A DNA stretch of 64,000 bases from Planctomycetota bacterium (GTDB taxonomy: Bacteria; Planctomycetota; UBA8742; UBA2392), in NCBI GenBank assembly GCA_016722065.1, contig JADKGX010000001.1, positions 1 through 64,000 on the forward strand, in the 5' to 3' direction. The translations under genes were made by a program, and so were the position numbers. Below, in pieces: positions 49,392 through 57,669 of the stretch (position 1 is its first letter; every line of letters begins with the position of its first letter). The notes under the pieces were generated by a model. It did not search any database and was not told the origin of the DNA. It saw nothing but the letters and a program-made list of their open reading frames with translations.

Positions 49392-51002
49392 ATGCGCACC
49401 TGCCTGCTGCTTGGTTTTGTTTTGGCACTGGCGACCGCTGCCAGCGCGGCAACTTTCTACGTCGACCCGGCCAACGGCAAGGCCGCCAACCCCGGCACCA
49501 AAGCCGCGCCCTGGCGCACACTGGAAGAAGTGGCATCCAGCGGCGCGCTGCGCGGTGTTAAGCCCGGCGACAGCATTTTGCTGCGCAGCGGCCTGCACGG
49601 GCGCGTTGTGCTTTCCGGCGACAACAGCGAATTCGTCACCGTTGCCGCCGACGAAGGCTGCAAGCCCAAGCTCAGCTATTTCGAAATCTCCCAGGGCAGC
49701 AAGTGGCGCGTGCGTGGCCTGACCATCAGCGCCAGCTTCGGTGAGCCCTACGAAGGCGTGATGCTCAAGTTTGCCGACGGCGGCGCGAGCAATGAAATCA
49801 TCGTCGAAGACTGCTTCGTGTTCAGCACACTCGACACCAGCAAATGGGGCGCAAAAGAATGGATGGCCGCCAACAGCGGCATTTTCATGGGCCGCTATGG
49901 CAAAGGCCATCTGCTGCGCAACAACTATGTACTCAACACACGCTTTGGCATCAGCCTGTGCGCCGAAGAGTCCACCTGCGAAGGCAACGTGATCTCGCAC
50001 TTTTCGGCCGACGGCATTCGCGTTACGCGCGATGGCCAGGTGGTGCAGCATAACGTGATTCGCAACATCTATGTAAGCGACGAAGACGGCGACAAAAACC
50101 ACGACGACGCCATCCAGTGCTTTCTCTTCAATGTCGGCACCGGCACTGTTCGCAACGTCACGATCCGCGAAAACCTGATCGTCATGCGCGAAAACGAAGA
50201 ACAGAAGTTCAAGGCCACCATGCAGGGCATTGGCTGTTTCGACGGCCCGCTGATTGGCTTCACCGTCGAAGGCAACGTCATCAACACCAGCCACTGGCAC
50301 GGCGTTTCGCTGTACGACGCCCAGAACTGCACGATCAAAAACAACGTGGCCTACACCCAGTGGCAAACCGAAAAACTGCGCCCCTGGGTGCAACTGGGCA
50401 GCAAAGACACCGGCGAAATCAAAGGCAACACCGTCACGGGCAACTACGCCTACACCTTTGACTTGAAAAACGACAAAGGCGTAGTCGCCAAAGACAACAA
50501 CGTGGTCACCGAAGAAATCCACACCAAACGCCAGGCCGAACTGCTGGCGCTGATCGAAAAGAAGTACGGCAAAACAATTCCTGCCGCTGGTTTCAAGCGC
50601 TTGGGGCTGGAACACGTAAGGTGGATTGAAGGCGTGCCAAGTACTGATGGCAAAGTGATTGATGCGGTTGAAAGCGCCCTCAACCCGGACAGGCCGGTCG
50701 TGCTGTACCTCTATAAGGAAGGCGACAAGGCCTGCGACAGGTTCGAGCGCGAAACACTCGAAGACGCAACACTCAACGAACAACTGGATGAATGCAACTG
50801 CATTCGCATCAACCTGGACGACCTGAGCCGCGACGCCAAAAAGAAGTACGGCATAGGCACCAAGACCCCGGCCATCATCATTCTCAAGCCTGAAGGCGAA
50901 CAATTCTGGGACGCGACATCCCCCACCGTCAAACAACTGACCAAGCAGATTCAGGCCGTCCGCGAATCTCCCAAACCACCCCCACAACCCCGCGGGGGTT
51001 AG
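49392..51002 (+). CDS. Exported beta-helix protein fused to a thioredoxin-like domain
   Basis: The 536-residue protein has a signal peptide (LALATAASAATFYVDP), then a right-handed beta-helix (~22-400) of the 'TFYVDPANGKAANPGTKAAPW' (DUF1565-like) type with Asn-rich coils. The last ~105 residues (431-536) look like a thioredoxin fold: RPVVLYLYKEGDKACDRFE, CNCIRINLDD, KKKYGIGTKTPAIIILKPEG with a cis-Pro-type TP. Only the second Cys of a CxxC would remain (first replaced by Asp); two Cys are in CNC. The fusion is uncommon. Location is periplasm or surface; activity unknown. Confidence 0.83.
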   Translation: MRTCLLLGFVLALATAASAATFYVDPANGKAANPGTKAAPWRTLEEVASSGALRGVKPGDSILLRSGLHGRVVLSGDNSEFVTVAADEGCKPKLSYFEISQGSKWRVRGLTISASFGEPYEGVMLKFADGGASNEIIVEDCFVFSTLDTSKWGAKEWMAANSGIFMGRYGKGHLLRNNYVLNTRFGISLCAEESTCEGNVISHFSADGIRVTRDGQVVQHNVIRNIYVSDEDGDKNHDDAIQCFLFNVGTGTVRNVTIRENLIVMRENEEQKFKATMQGIGCFDGPLIGFTVEGNVINTSHWHGVSLYDAQNCTIKNNVAYTQWQTEKLRPWVQLGSKDTGEIKGNTVTGNYAYTFDLKNDKGVVAKDNNVVTEEIHTKRQAELLALIEKKYGKTIPAAGFKRLGLEHVRWIEGVPSTDGKVIDAVESALNPDRPVVLYLYKEGDKACDRFERETLEDATLNEQLDECNCIRINLDDLSRDAKKKYGIGTKTPAIIILKPEGEQFWDATSPTVKQLTKQIQAVRESPKPPPQPRGG

Positions 51003-51105
51003 CAAGCAAACAACTGAGAAGCGTTAGCCAGCGTCATATCATCGGTTCGCGAACTTGCGGCAATTGCGGGCTGGAAGCCCGCGCTCCGTTTCCTAACTTG
51101 CTGGC

Positions 51106-53061
51106 ATGGAACCGCTCAAACCGGAAATCGCTGACTGTGCCGTCATTCGCTCGCTGGACCACTACCGCGAACTTTACGCCGAGTCGATCAACGACCCGCT
51201 GGGCTTCTGGCGCAAGGTGGCGCGGCGGCTGGATTGGTTTTCGCAGCCCTTGAGCACTGGCCGCTGGGATTTTCACAGCGTCGACTTTGCCTGGTTTGAA
51301 GGCGGCACACTCAACGCGGCCTGGAACTGCATTGACCGCCACCTGCCCCTGCGCGGCGACAAAACCGCCATCATCTGGGCCAAGGACGAACCAGGCCAAT
51401 ACGAGCGCATCACCTACAAACAGCTTCATCACGAAGTTGGCCGGCTGGCCAACGTGTTGAAGCACCACGGCGTGCGCAAGGGCGACCGGGTTTGCATCTA
51501 TCTGCCCATGATTCCTGAACTGGCTTACACCGTTCTGGCCTGTGCGCGCATTGGCGCCGTGCACAGTGTGGTGTTTGCGGGCTTCAGCGCGGAATCGCTG
51601 CGCGACCGCATCATTGACGCGCAATGCAAAGTCGTCGTCACCGCCAACGAGGGCTTACGTGGCGGGCGCAAGATTCCATTGAAGGCTACCACCGACAAGG
51701 CCGTGGACGGGCTGGACCTTGTCACTACGGTGCTGGTTGCGCGCCGCACGCAGCTTGATTGCCCGATGCACCAGGGCCGCGATTACTGGCTGGCCCCGGA
51801 GATGGACCAGCAGCGCGGCACCTGCCCCGCGCAAGCCATGGACGCCGAAGACCCGCTGTTTGTGCTGTACACCAGCGGCAGCACGGGAAAGCCCAAGGGC
51901 GTGCTGCACACAACCGGCGGCTACATGGTGTATGCCAGTTACACGCATGAGCTGGTGTTTGATTGGCGCGAAAGCGACATCTACTTCTGCGCGGCGGACG
52001 TGGGCTGGGTTACCGGTCACAGCTACATCCTGTACGGCCCGCTGTGCAACGGCGCCACGACCGTGATGTTTGAATCCACGCCCCTGTACCCCGACGCCGG
52101 GCGCTACTGGCAGATTGTGGACGACCTGAAGGTCAACATCTTCTACACCGCCCCCACAGCCATTCGCGCGCTGATTGCCAGCGGAGAAGAACACCTGACG
52201 GCAAGCAAGCGCACGTCGCTGCGCATCCTTGGCAGCGTGGGCGAGCCAATCAACCCCGATGTCTGGCGCTGGTACCACGACAAAGTCGGCCGCAAGCGCT
52301 GCGCCGTGGTCGACACCTGGTGGCAAACTGAAACCGGCGGGATTCTGATTTCGCCCCTGCCCGGCGCGATTGCACCCAAGCCGGGCTCCGCAACCCTGCC
52401 GTTTTTCGGCTGCGAGCCCGTGCTGGTCGACGAGCAAGGCCGCGAAATCACCGGCAACGGAGTAAGCGGCAACCTGTGCCTGCGCCGCAGTTGGCCCGGC
52501 CAGGCCCGCACGCTGTTGGGCGACCACGCGCGTTTCAAGCAGACCTATTTCAGCACCTATCCCGGCCTGTACTTCACCGGCGACGGCTGCCGCCGCGACG
52601 AAGACGGATATTACTGGATCACCGGGCGCGTCGACGACGTGCTGAACGTATCCGGCCACCGGCTGGGCACGGCAGAAGTAGAAAGCGCGCTGGTGGCCCA
52701 CGAGAGCGTCGCCGAAGCCGCCGTAGTTGGCTGCCCGCATGACATCAAGGGCCAGGGCATCTATGCCTATTGCATCTTGAACCCGGGTTTTGCCAAACAC
52801 GATGAAAACGACCTGCGCGGCATGCTGCGTGAAAAAGTGCGCGAGGTAATCGGCCCGATTGCAACGCCTGACATCATTCAGTTCGTGCCCGGGCTGCCCA
52901 AAACCCGCAGTGGCAAGATCATGCGCCGCATTCTGCGCAAGATTGCAGAACACGAATACGGCGCGCTTGGCGACATCACGACACTGGCCGACCCGGCCGT
53001 GGTGCAGCAGATTGTGGACGGGCACAAACACCTTGCAACAACAGCCAGGAGCCAACCATGA
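51106..53061 (+). CDS. acs: Acetyl-CoA synthetase
   Basis: This AMP-forming acyl-CoA synthetase activates acetate via acetyl-AMP. It has 651 residues. Motifs: YTSGSTGKPKGVLHTTGGYM (P-loop A3), VDTWWQTETGG (A5; the Trp favours acetate), GLYFTGDGCRRDEDGYYWITGR (A7/A8 hinge), and PKTRSGKIMRRILRKIA with the lysine that is acetylated to control activity. In the N-terminal part, WFEGGTLNAAWNCIDRH matches Acs. Its TGA region overlaps the ATG of the WD40-like gene (ATGA). Confidence 0.95.
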   Translation: MEPLKPEIADCAVIRSLDHYRELYAESINDPLGFWRKVARRLDWFSQPLSTGRWDFHSVDFAWFEGGTLNAAWNCIDRHLPLRGDKTAIIWAKDEPGQYERITYKQLHHEVGRLANVLKHHGVRKGDRVCIYLPMIPELAYTVLACARIGAVHSVVFAGFSAESLRDRIIDAQCKVVVTANEGLRGGRKIPLKATTDKAVDGLDLVTTVLVARRTQLDCPMHQGRDYWLAPEMDQQRGTCPAQAMDAEDPLFVLYTSGSTGKPKGVLHTTGGYMVYASYTHELVFDWRESDIYFCAADVGWVTGHSYILYGPLCNGATTVMFESTPLYPDAGRYWQIVDDLKVNIFYTAPTAIRALIASGEEHLTASKRTSLRILGSVGEPINPDVWRWYHDKVGRKRCAVVDTWWQTETGGILISPLPGAIAPKPGSATLPFFGCEPVLVDEQGREITGNGVSGNLCLRRSWPGQARTLLGDHARFKQTYFSTYPGLYFTGDGCRRDEDGYYWITGRVDDVLNVSGHRLGTAEVESALVAHESVAEAAVVGCPHDIKGQGIYAYCILNPGFAKHDENDLRGMLREKVREVIGPIATPDIIQFVPGLPKTRSGKIMRRILRKIAEHEYGALGDITTLADPAVVQQIVDGHKHLATTARSQP

Positions 53062-54617
53062 AGCGAATTCTACTATGCGCCTGTGCCTGCCTGTGCCTGT
53101 ATGCCGCTGCCTGCGGCGACGACCGCGAACCATCAAAGCCCCAGCCTGTTCCGTCCAAAACCACCGAAACGCCCGCGCCCAAAGTCTCCAGCGAAGACGA
53201 AGAGGCCCAGCGCATCCAGGCCGATGTCGATCAGCGCCGCAAGGCCGAAGCCGGCATTGAGGCCGCCGCCACACCCGAAGCAGCCCAGAAGGCCCGCGAC
53301 ACCTACACCGGCACCAAGTACGCCACGGCGCTGAATGTGGCCCTGGACCGCAAAGTGCAGGATCTCGATTTTGCCCAATTCGGCGCCGCCAAGACCGCTG
53401 TCCTCAATGCCACAACGCCCAAAGCCGCCCTGGAAGCCAGCAAGCTGTACACCGGAAAGCGCTACGCCGAAGACCTGGAGAAGGCCACCTGGGCGCACAT
53501 GGAGGAACTGGTCAAAAAGAACCCCGCCCTGGCCAGCGAACTTCCACCCAAGCCCGTCAAACCTGACGAGCCGCCAAAAAGCTCAAGCGACCTGCTGGCC
53601 GACATCGCCGCCTGCACACGGGAATCAGAAGTCCGCGCGCTGCTTGCGGCCTACACAGGCCCCCTTGGCGCCGACGAAATCCAGTTGGCCGTGCAGAAGT
53701 GGCGCTGGTCGGGCGCCACAGTGGTCACGCAACTGGAACCCTTCAGCGAACTGGTACTGGAGATACTGTGGCCTAAAGCAAACGAGATCGTGGTGTTCAC
53801 CGAGCAATCAGTGGTCACGCTGGATGCCACAACTGGCAAGGCGATTCGCACAGCCAAAGGCGGCACTTACAGAGCCATCTCTCGCGATGGCCGGTGGTGC
53901 CTTGTTGATGCTGGTAAAGGTAAGGCCGTGATTCTGGACCTGGAGTCGGGCAGCGAGCTATGCGTGCTAGATACCCCCATCACCTCGTTTGGGGACATCG
54001 ATGTCTCGGCCGACGGCACACTCGCGGCAGTTGGAGGCAATAGCACGAATCTGTACTTGTTTGAACTTCCCACGGGCAAGTTGTTGAAGTCGCTCACAGA
54101 AAACATGGGCGCGCCGACAACCGTCATGATCTCGCCCGACGCGACCTGTGTGGTCGTAGGCGACGCCGCTGGCAAAGGCCGTATCTGGAACATTGCCGAT
54201 GGCAGAAAGGTTGCCGACCTGGCCCCCAGCAAGACGACCGCAACGCCGCGTGGATTCTCTTCGGACGGCAAAGCCGTCTATGTCGCGTTGCAAACCAAGA
54301 GTTCCAATCCCGGCGGCAGCGAAGCGCATTTGAAGCTGCTGAACCTGGCCGATGGCTCGCAGGTTTCGTCCGTCGCCCTGGGAATTCTCAACCTCCATGA
54401 CACTTCAGTCAGCAACGACGGTCTACTGGTGATCGACACGGCGCTCGTCGGAGAGGATGGGTCGATGACCCACTTGCGCAGGCTGTCCGACGGGCAAACA
54501 CTGGCCACGTTCGATCCTGTGAAAGTCGGCAATCGACGGGCGTTTTCGCCCGAAGGCAACCGCTTCGTTGCACAAGAGGGCGGCCCCCATATCAATATCT
54601 TCGGCCGGCCCGACTGA
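53058..54617 (+). CDS. WD40/YVTN-like lipoprotein
   Basis: The 519-residue protein has a short signal with lipobox (YAAACGDD, Cys ~19). Residues ~40-210 are helical and Lys/Ala/Glu-rich with two related segments (TPEAAQKARDTYTGTKYATAL and TPKAALEASKLYTGKRYAEDL). The C-terminal ~300 residues form propeller blades (VVTLDATTGKAIRTAKGGTY, AVILDLESGSELCVLDTP, NLYLFELPTGKLLKSL, GRIWNIADGRKVADL). It overlaps acs by 4 bp (ATGA). Such proteins act as interaction scaffolds; no enzyme activity is suggested. Confidence 0.8.
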   Translation: MKRILLCACACLCLYAAACGDDREPSKPQPVPSKTTETPAPKVSSEDEEAQRIQADVDQRRKAEAGIEAAATPEAAQKARDTYTGTKYATALNVALDRKVQDLDFAQFGAAKTAVLNATTPKAALEASKLYTGKRYAEDLEKATWAHMEELVKKNPALASELPPKPVKPDEPPKSSSDLLADIAACTRESEVRALLAAYTGPLGADEIQLAVQKWRWSGATVVTQLEPFSELVLEILWPKANEIVVFTEQSVVTLDATTGKAIRTAKGGTYRAISRDGRWCLVDAGKGKAVILDLESGSELCVLDTPITSFGDIDVSADGTLAAVGGNSTNLYLFELPTGKLLKSLTENMGAPTTVMISPDATCVVVGDAAGKGRIWNIADGRKVADLAPSKTTATPRGFSSDGKAVYVALQTKSSNPGGSEAHLKLLNLADGSQVSSVALGILNLHDTSVSNDGLLVIDTALVGEDGSMTHLRRLSDGQTLATFDPVKVGNRRAFSPEGNRFVAQEGGPHINIFGRPD

Positions 54618-55409
54618 TCACCGTTCCAGCAGCCACCAGCGCGGTTTACGGGGTTTGCCCAGTTTCAGGTTGTACTTGGCAACTACTGCGTTGCGGATCG
54701 TCTCGACGGCCTCCGCGGGTGAATCTGTCACCTGGATGCGGTTCACATCGGCCTGCTCAATCGTGCCCTCGCGCACCATGGTGTCCTGCAACATCGCCAG
54801 CAGCGGCTTCCAGTATTCGCTGCCCATCAGCACCAGCGGAAAGGCCGCAATCTTGCCGGTCTGGATCAACGTGGCGGTCTCAAAAACCTCATCCAGCGTG
54901 CCAAAGCCGCCAGGCAGGGCAATGAAGGCGTAGCTGTATTTCACCAGCATCAGCTTGCGCACAAAGAAGTAGCGAAATTCCAGCCAGCGGTCGAGGTACG
55001 GGTTAGGCTTCTGTTCCTTGGGCAGCACAATGTTGCAGCCCACGCTGGGGGCCTGGGCGTCGCGCGCGCCACGGTTAGCGGCTTCCATGATGCCTGGGCC
55101 GCCGCCGGTCATGGTGGTGAACCCGGCCTTTCCAAGTTCGGCCCCCACCGCGCGCGCCAATTGGTAGTAGCGATGCTGTTCGTTAAAGCGCGCGCTGCCG
55201 AACACCGTCACGCAGGGCCCCACAAAGTGCAGGGCGCGAAAGCCCTTGATCAACTCAAAGAAAATGCGCAGCGCCCGGGCGAACTCCCTGCCACGGGTTT
55301 GCGGCCCCTGCAACAGCAGGTGTTCGCCACCAGCAGGCGGTGCCTTGCCCCATTCAGGTTCCGCGCCGGCCTGAGGCGGCTGGGGATCTACGGCGGTTGG
55401 GGTTTCCAT
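54618..55409 (-). CDS. LOG family protein (nucleotide 5'-monophosphate phosphoribohydrolase-like)
   Basis: LOG proteins (often misnamed lysine decarboxylases) hydrolyse nucleoside 5'-monophosphates. Both signatures are present: TTMTGGGPGIMEAANRGARD and the catalytic PGGFGTLDEVFE (~residue 175). The ATG at 55409 gives 263 residues with a ~50-residue Pro-rich leader; upstream sequence in frame does not look coding. It converges with the WD40-like lipoprotein gene, the two stop codons being adjacent. Role in purine salvage is inferred. Confidence 0.88.
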   Translation of the reverse strand: METPTAVDPQPPQAGAEPEWGKAPPAGGEHLLLQGPQTRGREFARALRIFFELIKGFRALHFVGPCVTVFGSARFNEQHRYYQLARAVGAELGKAGFTTMTGGGPGIMEAANRGARDAQAPSVGCNIVLPKEQKPNPYLDRWLEFRYFFVRKLMLVKYSYAFIALPGGFGTLDEVFETATLIQTGKIAAFPLVLMGSEYWKPLLAMLQDTMVREGTIEQADVNRIQVTDSPAEAVETIRNAVVAKYNLKLGKPRKPRWWLLER

Positions 55410-55535
55410 GGGCACCGCGCGAGTTTGAATAGTCTTCACCCCAGCGCAAGGGCGGCAGCAAGCCGCGCAGCCCCAGGCGGGCCAGAAATAAAAATCGGGG
55501 CCCTTGGGCCCCGGTTCAGCGATCATGCCTTGGTT

Positions 55536-56129
55536 CTACTTGCCTCCGGCGGTTTCGTAGTTCTTGGCCGCGAAATCCCAGTTGGCCAGGCTTGCCAGGA
55601 AGGTGTCCAGGAACTTGGCCCTGGCGTTGCGGTAATCAATGTAATAGGCGTGTTCCCATACGTCGCAGCACAGCACTGGCGTGGCGCCGCCCTTGAGCGG
55701 GCATTCGGCGTTGGCGCTCTTGGCGATCTCGAGCTTGCCGCCCTTGAACACCAGCCAGGCCCAGCCGCTGCCGAACTGCGTCATGCCGGCTTCGTGGAAT
55801 TTCTTCTTGAAGTCATCAAAGCTGCCAAAGTCGCGCTTGATGGCGTCGGCCAGCTTGCCCGTCGGGGCGCCGCCGCCGTTGGGCTTGAGGCAGTTCCAGT
55901 AGAAGGTGTGGTTCCACACCTGCGCGGCCTGGTTGAACAGCCCGCCTTCGGTGGTCTTGATCAACTCTTCCAGCGACTTTGAGCCCTCAGGCTTGCCGGC
56001 GGTGAGTTCGTTCAGCTTGTCCAGGTAGGCCTTGTGGTGCTTGCCGTAGTGGTAGTCGAAATGCTCGGCACTGAGGTGCGGCGCCAGGGCGTCCTTGGCA
56101 TAGGGCAGTGCGGGCTGGGTAAAAGGCAT
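55536..56129 (-). CDS. sodB: Fe-type superoxide dismutase
   Basis: The 197-residue enzyme converts superoxide to oxygen and peroxide. Metal ligands are visible in HYGKHHKAYLDKLN, AAQVWNHTFYWNCL and CDVWEHAYYIDYRN. The Gln in 'AAQVWNHTFYW' is typical of the Fe form. There is no signal peptide, so it is cytoplasmic. The ATG at 56129 (MPFTQPALPYAKDALAPH) has GGGAGA upstream. The frame extends further but without similarity. It lies 126 bp upstream of the LOG gene, same direction. Confidence 0.95.
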   Translation of the reverse strand: MPFTQPALPYAKDALAPHLSAEHFDYHYGKHHKAYLDKLNELTAGKPEGSKSLEELIKTTEGGLFNQAAQVWNHTFYWNCLKPNGGGAPTGKLADAIKRDFGSFDDFKKKFHEAGMTQFGSGWAWLVFKGGKLEIAKSANAECPLKGGATPVLCCDVWEHAYYIDYRNARAKFLDTFLASLANWDFAAKNYETAGGK

Positions 56130-56584
56130 CGTGTCTCCCGTCGGTTGCGTTGAGAAAGTGCCGGCCTGTCCGGCTGCTGCATTTATAAAGCATCTGCTTT
56201 CGAAATCAACGCCCCGGCCAGCAAGCGGCGCCGATGTTCGGTGAAAGCAGGGTTCTCGCATTCGATAGGCCGGAGCCAGCCTTAGCATTCACGAGATGCA
56301 AAGCACCGATCAGCCAGAACTATTCGTAATCCTTTACGTTTCAAGCAGACACACAGGACGCAGGCGTTCGGCGGGCAAACCGAATCCTTGCGTGGTTGTG
56401 CAGTTTGTGCGTTTTTGGCTAGGGGAGGGGTGTCGGGCAGACCCCTTCCTTTGGCAGTTTCAGGCGCAAGTGCAGGGCCGATTAGATTATCGGTGCAAAT
56501 TCCAGTAAGTAGCGTAGCATTTGTTCCACGAAGTATCTGTCGGTGCAACCTTACAAGCTGTTCAACCTTAACGGAGATTCCGGG
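56130..56584. other. Divergent intergenic region sodB / first selenoprotein
   Basis: These 455 bp should contain both promoters. I see a GGGGT-ACCCC hairpin near 56424-56443, a TAGATTAT box (56484-56491), and the short repeat TCGGTGCAA twice (56490-56498 and 56538-56546), which might be an operator pair. No convincing -35 element could be paired with the box. No gene is evident. Confidence 0.45.
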
Positions 56585-57466
56585 ATGAATCGTCTTTCGT
56601 TCAAGGTGCTGGCCACGGTCGGGGCGTTCGCGCTTGCCGGCATCGTCGCCCAGCCCCTCGCCGCACAGTGATGAGGTGGAGGCAATAAGATCGGCCGTGT
56701 TGCCGGTCCCACGAACTCCGCCCCTGTTCAGCCCGCCAAACCGGACCCCACAAAGGTTCCGTCGTGGCAGGCGCCAAGCAAACAAGCGTTGGAAAACGCG
56801 GCACAAAGCAAGCTCCCTATCGTCCTGTTTTTCCAGGGCGAGGGTGCTGAATATGGCGACTTTTACGTCTATGGCGACGACTACGCTGCTCTCGCCCGTG
56901 AAAACGCTGTGTTCCTGCGCATTCCGTACAATGAAAACCGCGACAAGGCCCCGGATACAGACAGCCCGGTGCCGGTTTCCAAGTTGCTGAGTGACAACCC
57001 GGCCCGCGACTACAAGGTTGCCGTTGGCAAGCCCTTGTTTGTCGTCGCCGATTGGCACGGCAACGAGTACTTCCGCAGCGACCGCAAGCCTTCGGCCGCG
57101 GAACTCAAGACCATGATCGACAAAGTACCGTCGAAAGTGGAAGACACGAACAAGAAGCTGCAGAAGAACCTGGACGCAGCCAAAGCCGCACTGGACAAAA
57201 CCGGCCGTGCCGCTGCCCTGAAGATCATTGTTGGCAAGAACTTCAAGGAAGACGTGGTCGGTCTGGACGCCCAGGAAAGCACGATTCGCCTGTACTACGA
57301 GATTCTGGATGCCGCGCGCACCAAGATTGCGGAACTCCAGGAAAAGGGCGACGTGGACGGTCTCAAGGGTATGACGAAGGAGATGAAGGGCACGGAAGTC
57401 GCCAAGGAAGCTGACGAAGCGACCAAGAAAATGCCCAGCAAGATCACCCAGGACAAGAAGAACTAG
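56585..57466 (+). CDS. Exported thioredoxin-like selenoprotein with a Sec-Sec pair (UGA UGA at codons 29-30)
   Basis: ATG 56585 (GGAG upstream) opens a signal peptide (VGAFALAGIVAQPLAAQ) followed by two in-frame UGA codons (56669-56674) and then an uninterrupted frame to TAG at 57464-57466: 293 residues if both UGAs are read. After UU comes a Gly/Pro linker, a thioredoxin-like domain (~70-165: KLPIVLFFQGEGAEYGD, NAVFLRIPYNENRDK, VAVGKPLFVVADWHGNEYFR) and a helical tail (KKLQKNLDAAKAALDK). The usual CxxC position has no Cys, so the Sec pair would be the only redox group. The paralog downstream has the same UGA pair at the same codons; selA and tRNA-Sec are next. A SECIS-like hairpin follows. 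No named family is recognised; function unknown. Confidence 0.85.
56689..56708 (+). promoter_or_regulatory. Candidate SECIS hairpin of the first selenoprotein
   Basis: GATCGGC (56689-56695) pairs with GCCGGTC (56702-56708, one G-U pair) around the loop CGTGTT, starting 14 nt after the second UGA. An alternative fold pairs GGCAA (56681-56685) with TTGCC (56700-56704). Bacterial SECIS elements sit at this distance and need a G in the apical loop, which is met. The loop lacks a clean GGU, so support is moderate. Confidence 0.5.
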
Positions 57467-57484
57467 TTCACTCAGTGCATTGCG

Positions 57485-57525
57485 ACCGGCAGCGGCCCCC
57501 CACGGCCCTGCCGGTTGTCTTTTTT
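57485..57525 (+). terminator. Rho-independent terminator
   Basis: ACCGGCAG (57485-57492) pairs with CTGCCGGT (57508-57515), an inner GGCC-GGCC pairing extends the stem, and a T run follows (57518-57525). It separates the two selenoprotein genes. Confidence 0.88.
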
Positions 57526-57564
57526 CTGAAGGCAGCCGCGCGTCTGTGGCAAAAACCGCTTTGG

Positions 57565-57594
57565 TTGGACAAATACTGTAAGCGCGCATAACAT
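57565..57594 (+). promoter_or_regulatory. Possible promoter of the second selenoprotein
   Basis: TTGGAC (57565-57570) and TAACAT (57589-57594) are 18 bp apart, about 75 nt before the ATG. A separate promoter is expected because a terminator lies upstream. The match is moderate. Confidence 0.45.
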
Positions 57595-57669
57595 TTAAGC
57601 CACACATGACTGGCCCGCCCTTGCGCGGCCAGGTCAATAAAGACGTCTTTACAGTCCGGGAGGACAACC

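Noticed and set aside
49380..51005. 541-codon minus-strand frame opposite the beta-helix/thioredoxin gene
   Set aside because: Mirror frame; the plus strand has a signal peptide and recognisable domains.
51655..53274. 539-codon minus-strand frame opposite acs
   Set aside because: Acetyl-CoA synthetase motifs on the plus strand are unambiguous.
56789..57466. Reading the first selenoprotein as a shorter gene beginning at TTG 56789, with UGA as true stops of a 28-aa peptide
   Set aside because: The short form lacks a ribosome site and loses export, and the same signal-UGA-UGA-body order recurs in the paralog next to selA and tRNA-Sec.
56282..57667. 461-codon minus-strand frame spanning the first selenoprotein
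   Set aside because: No start context or family; antisense of a coding frame that includes the UGA pair.
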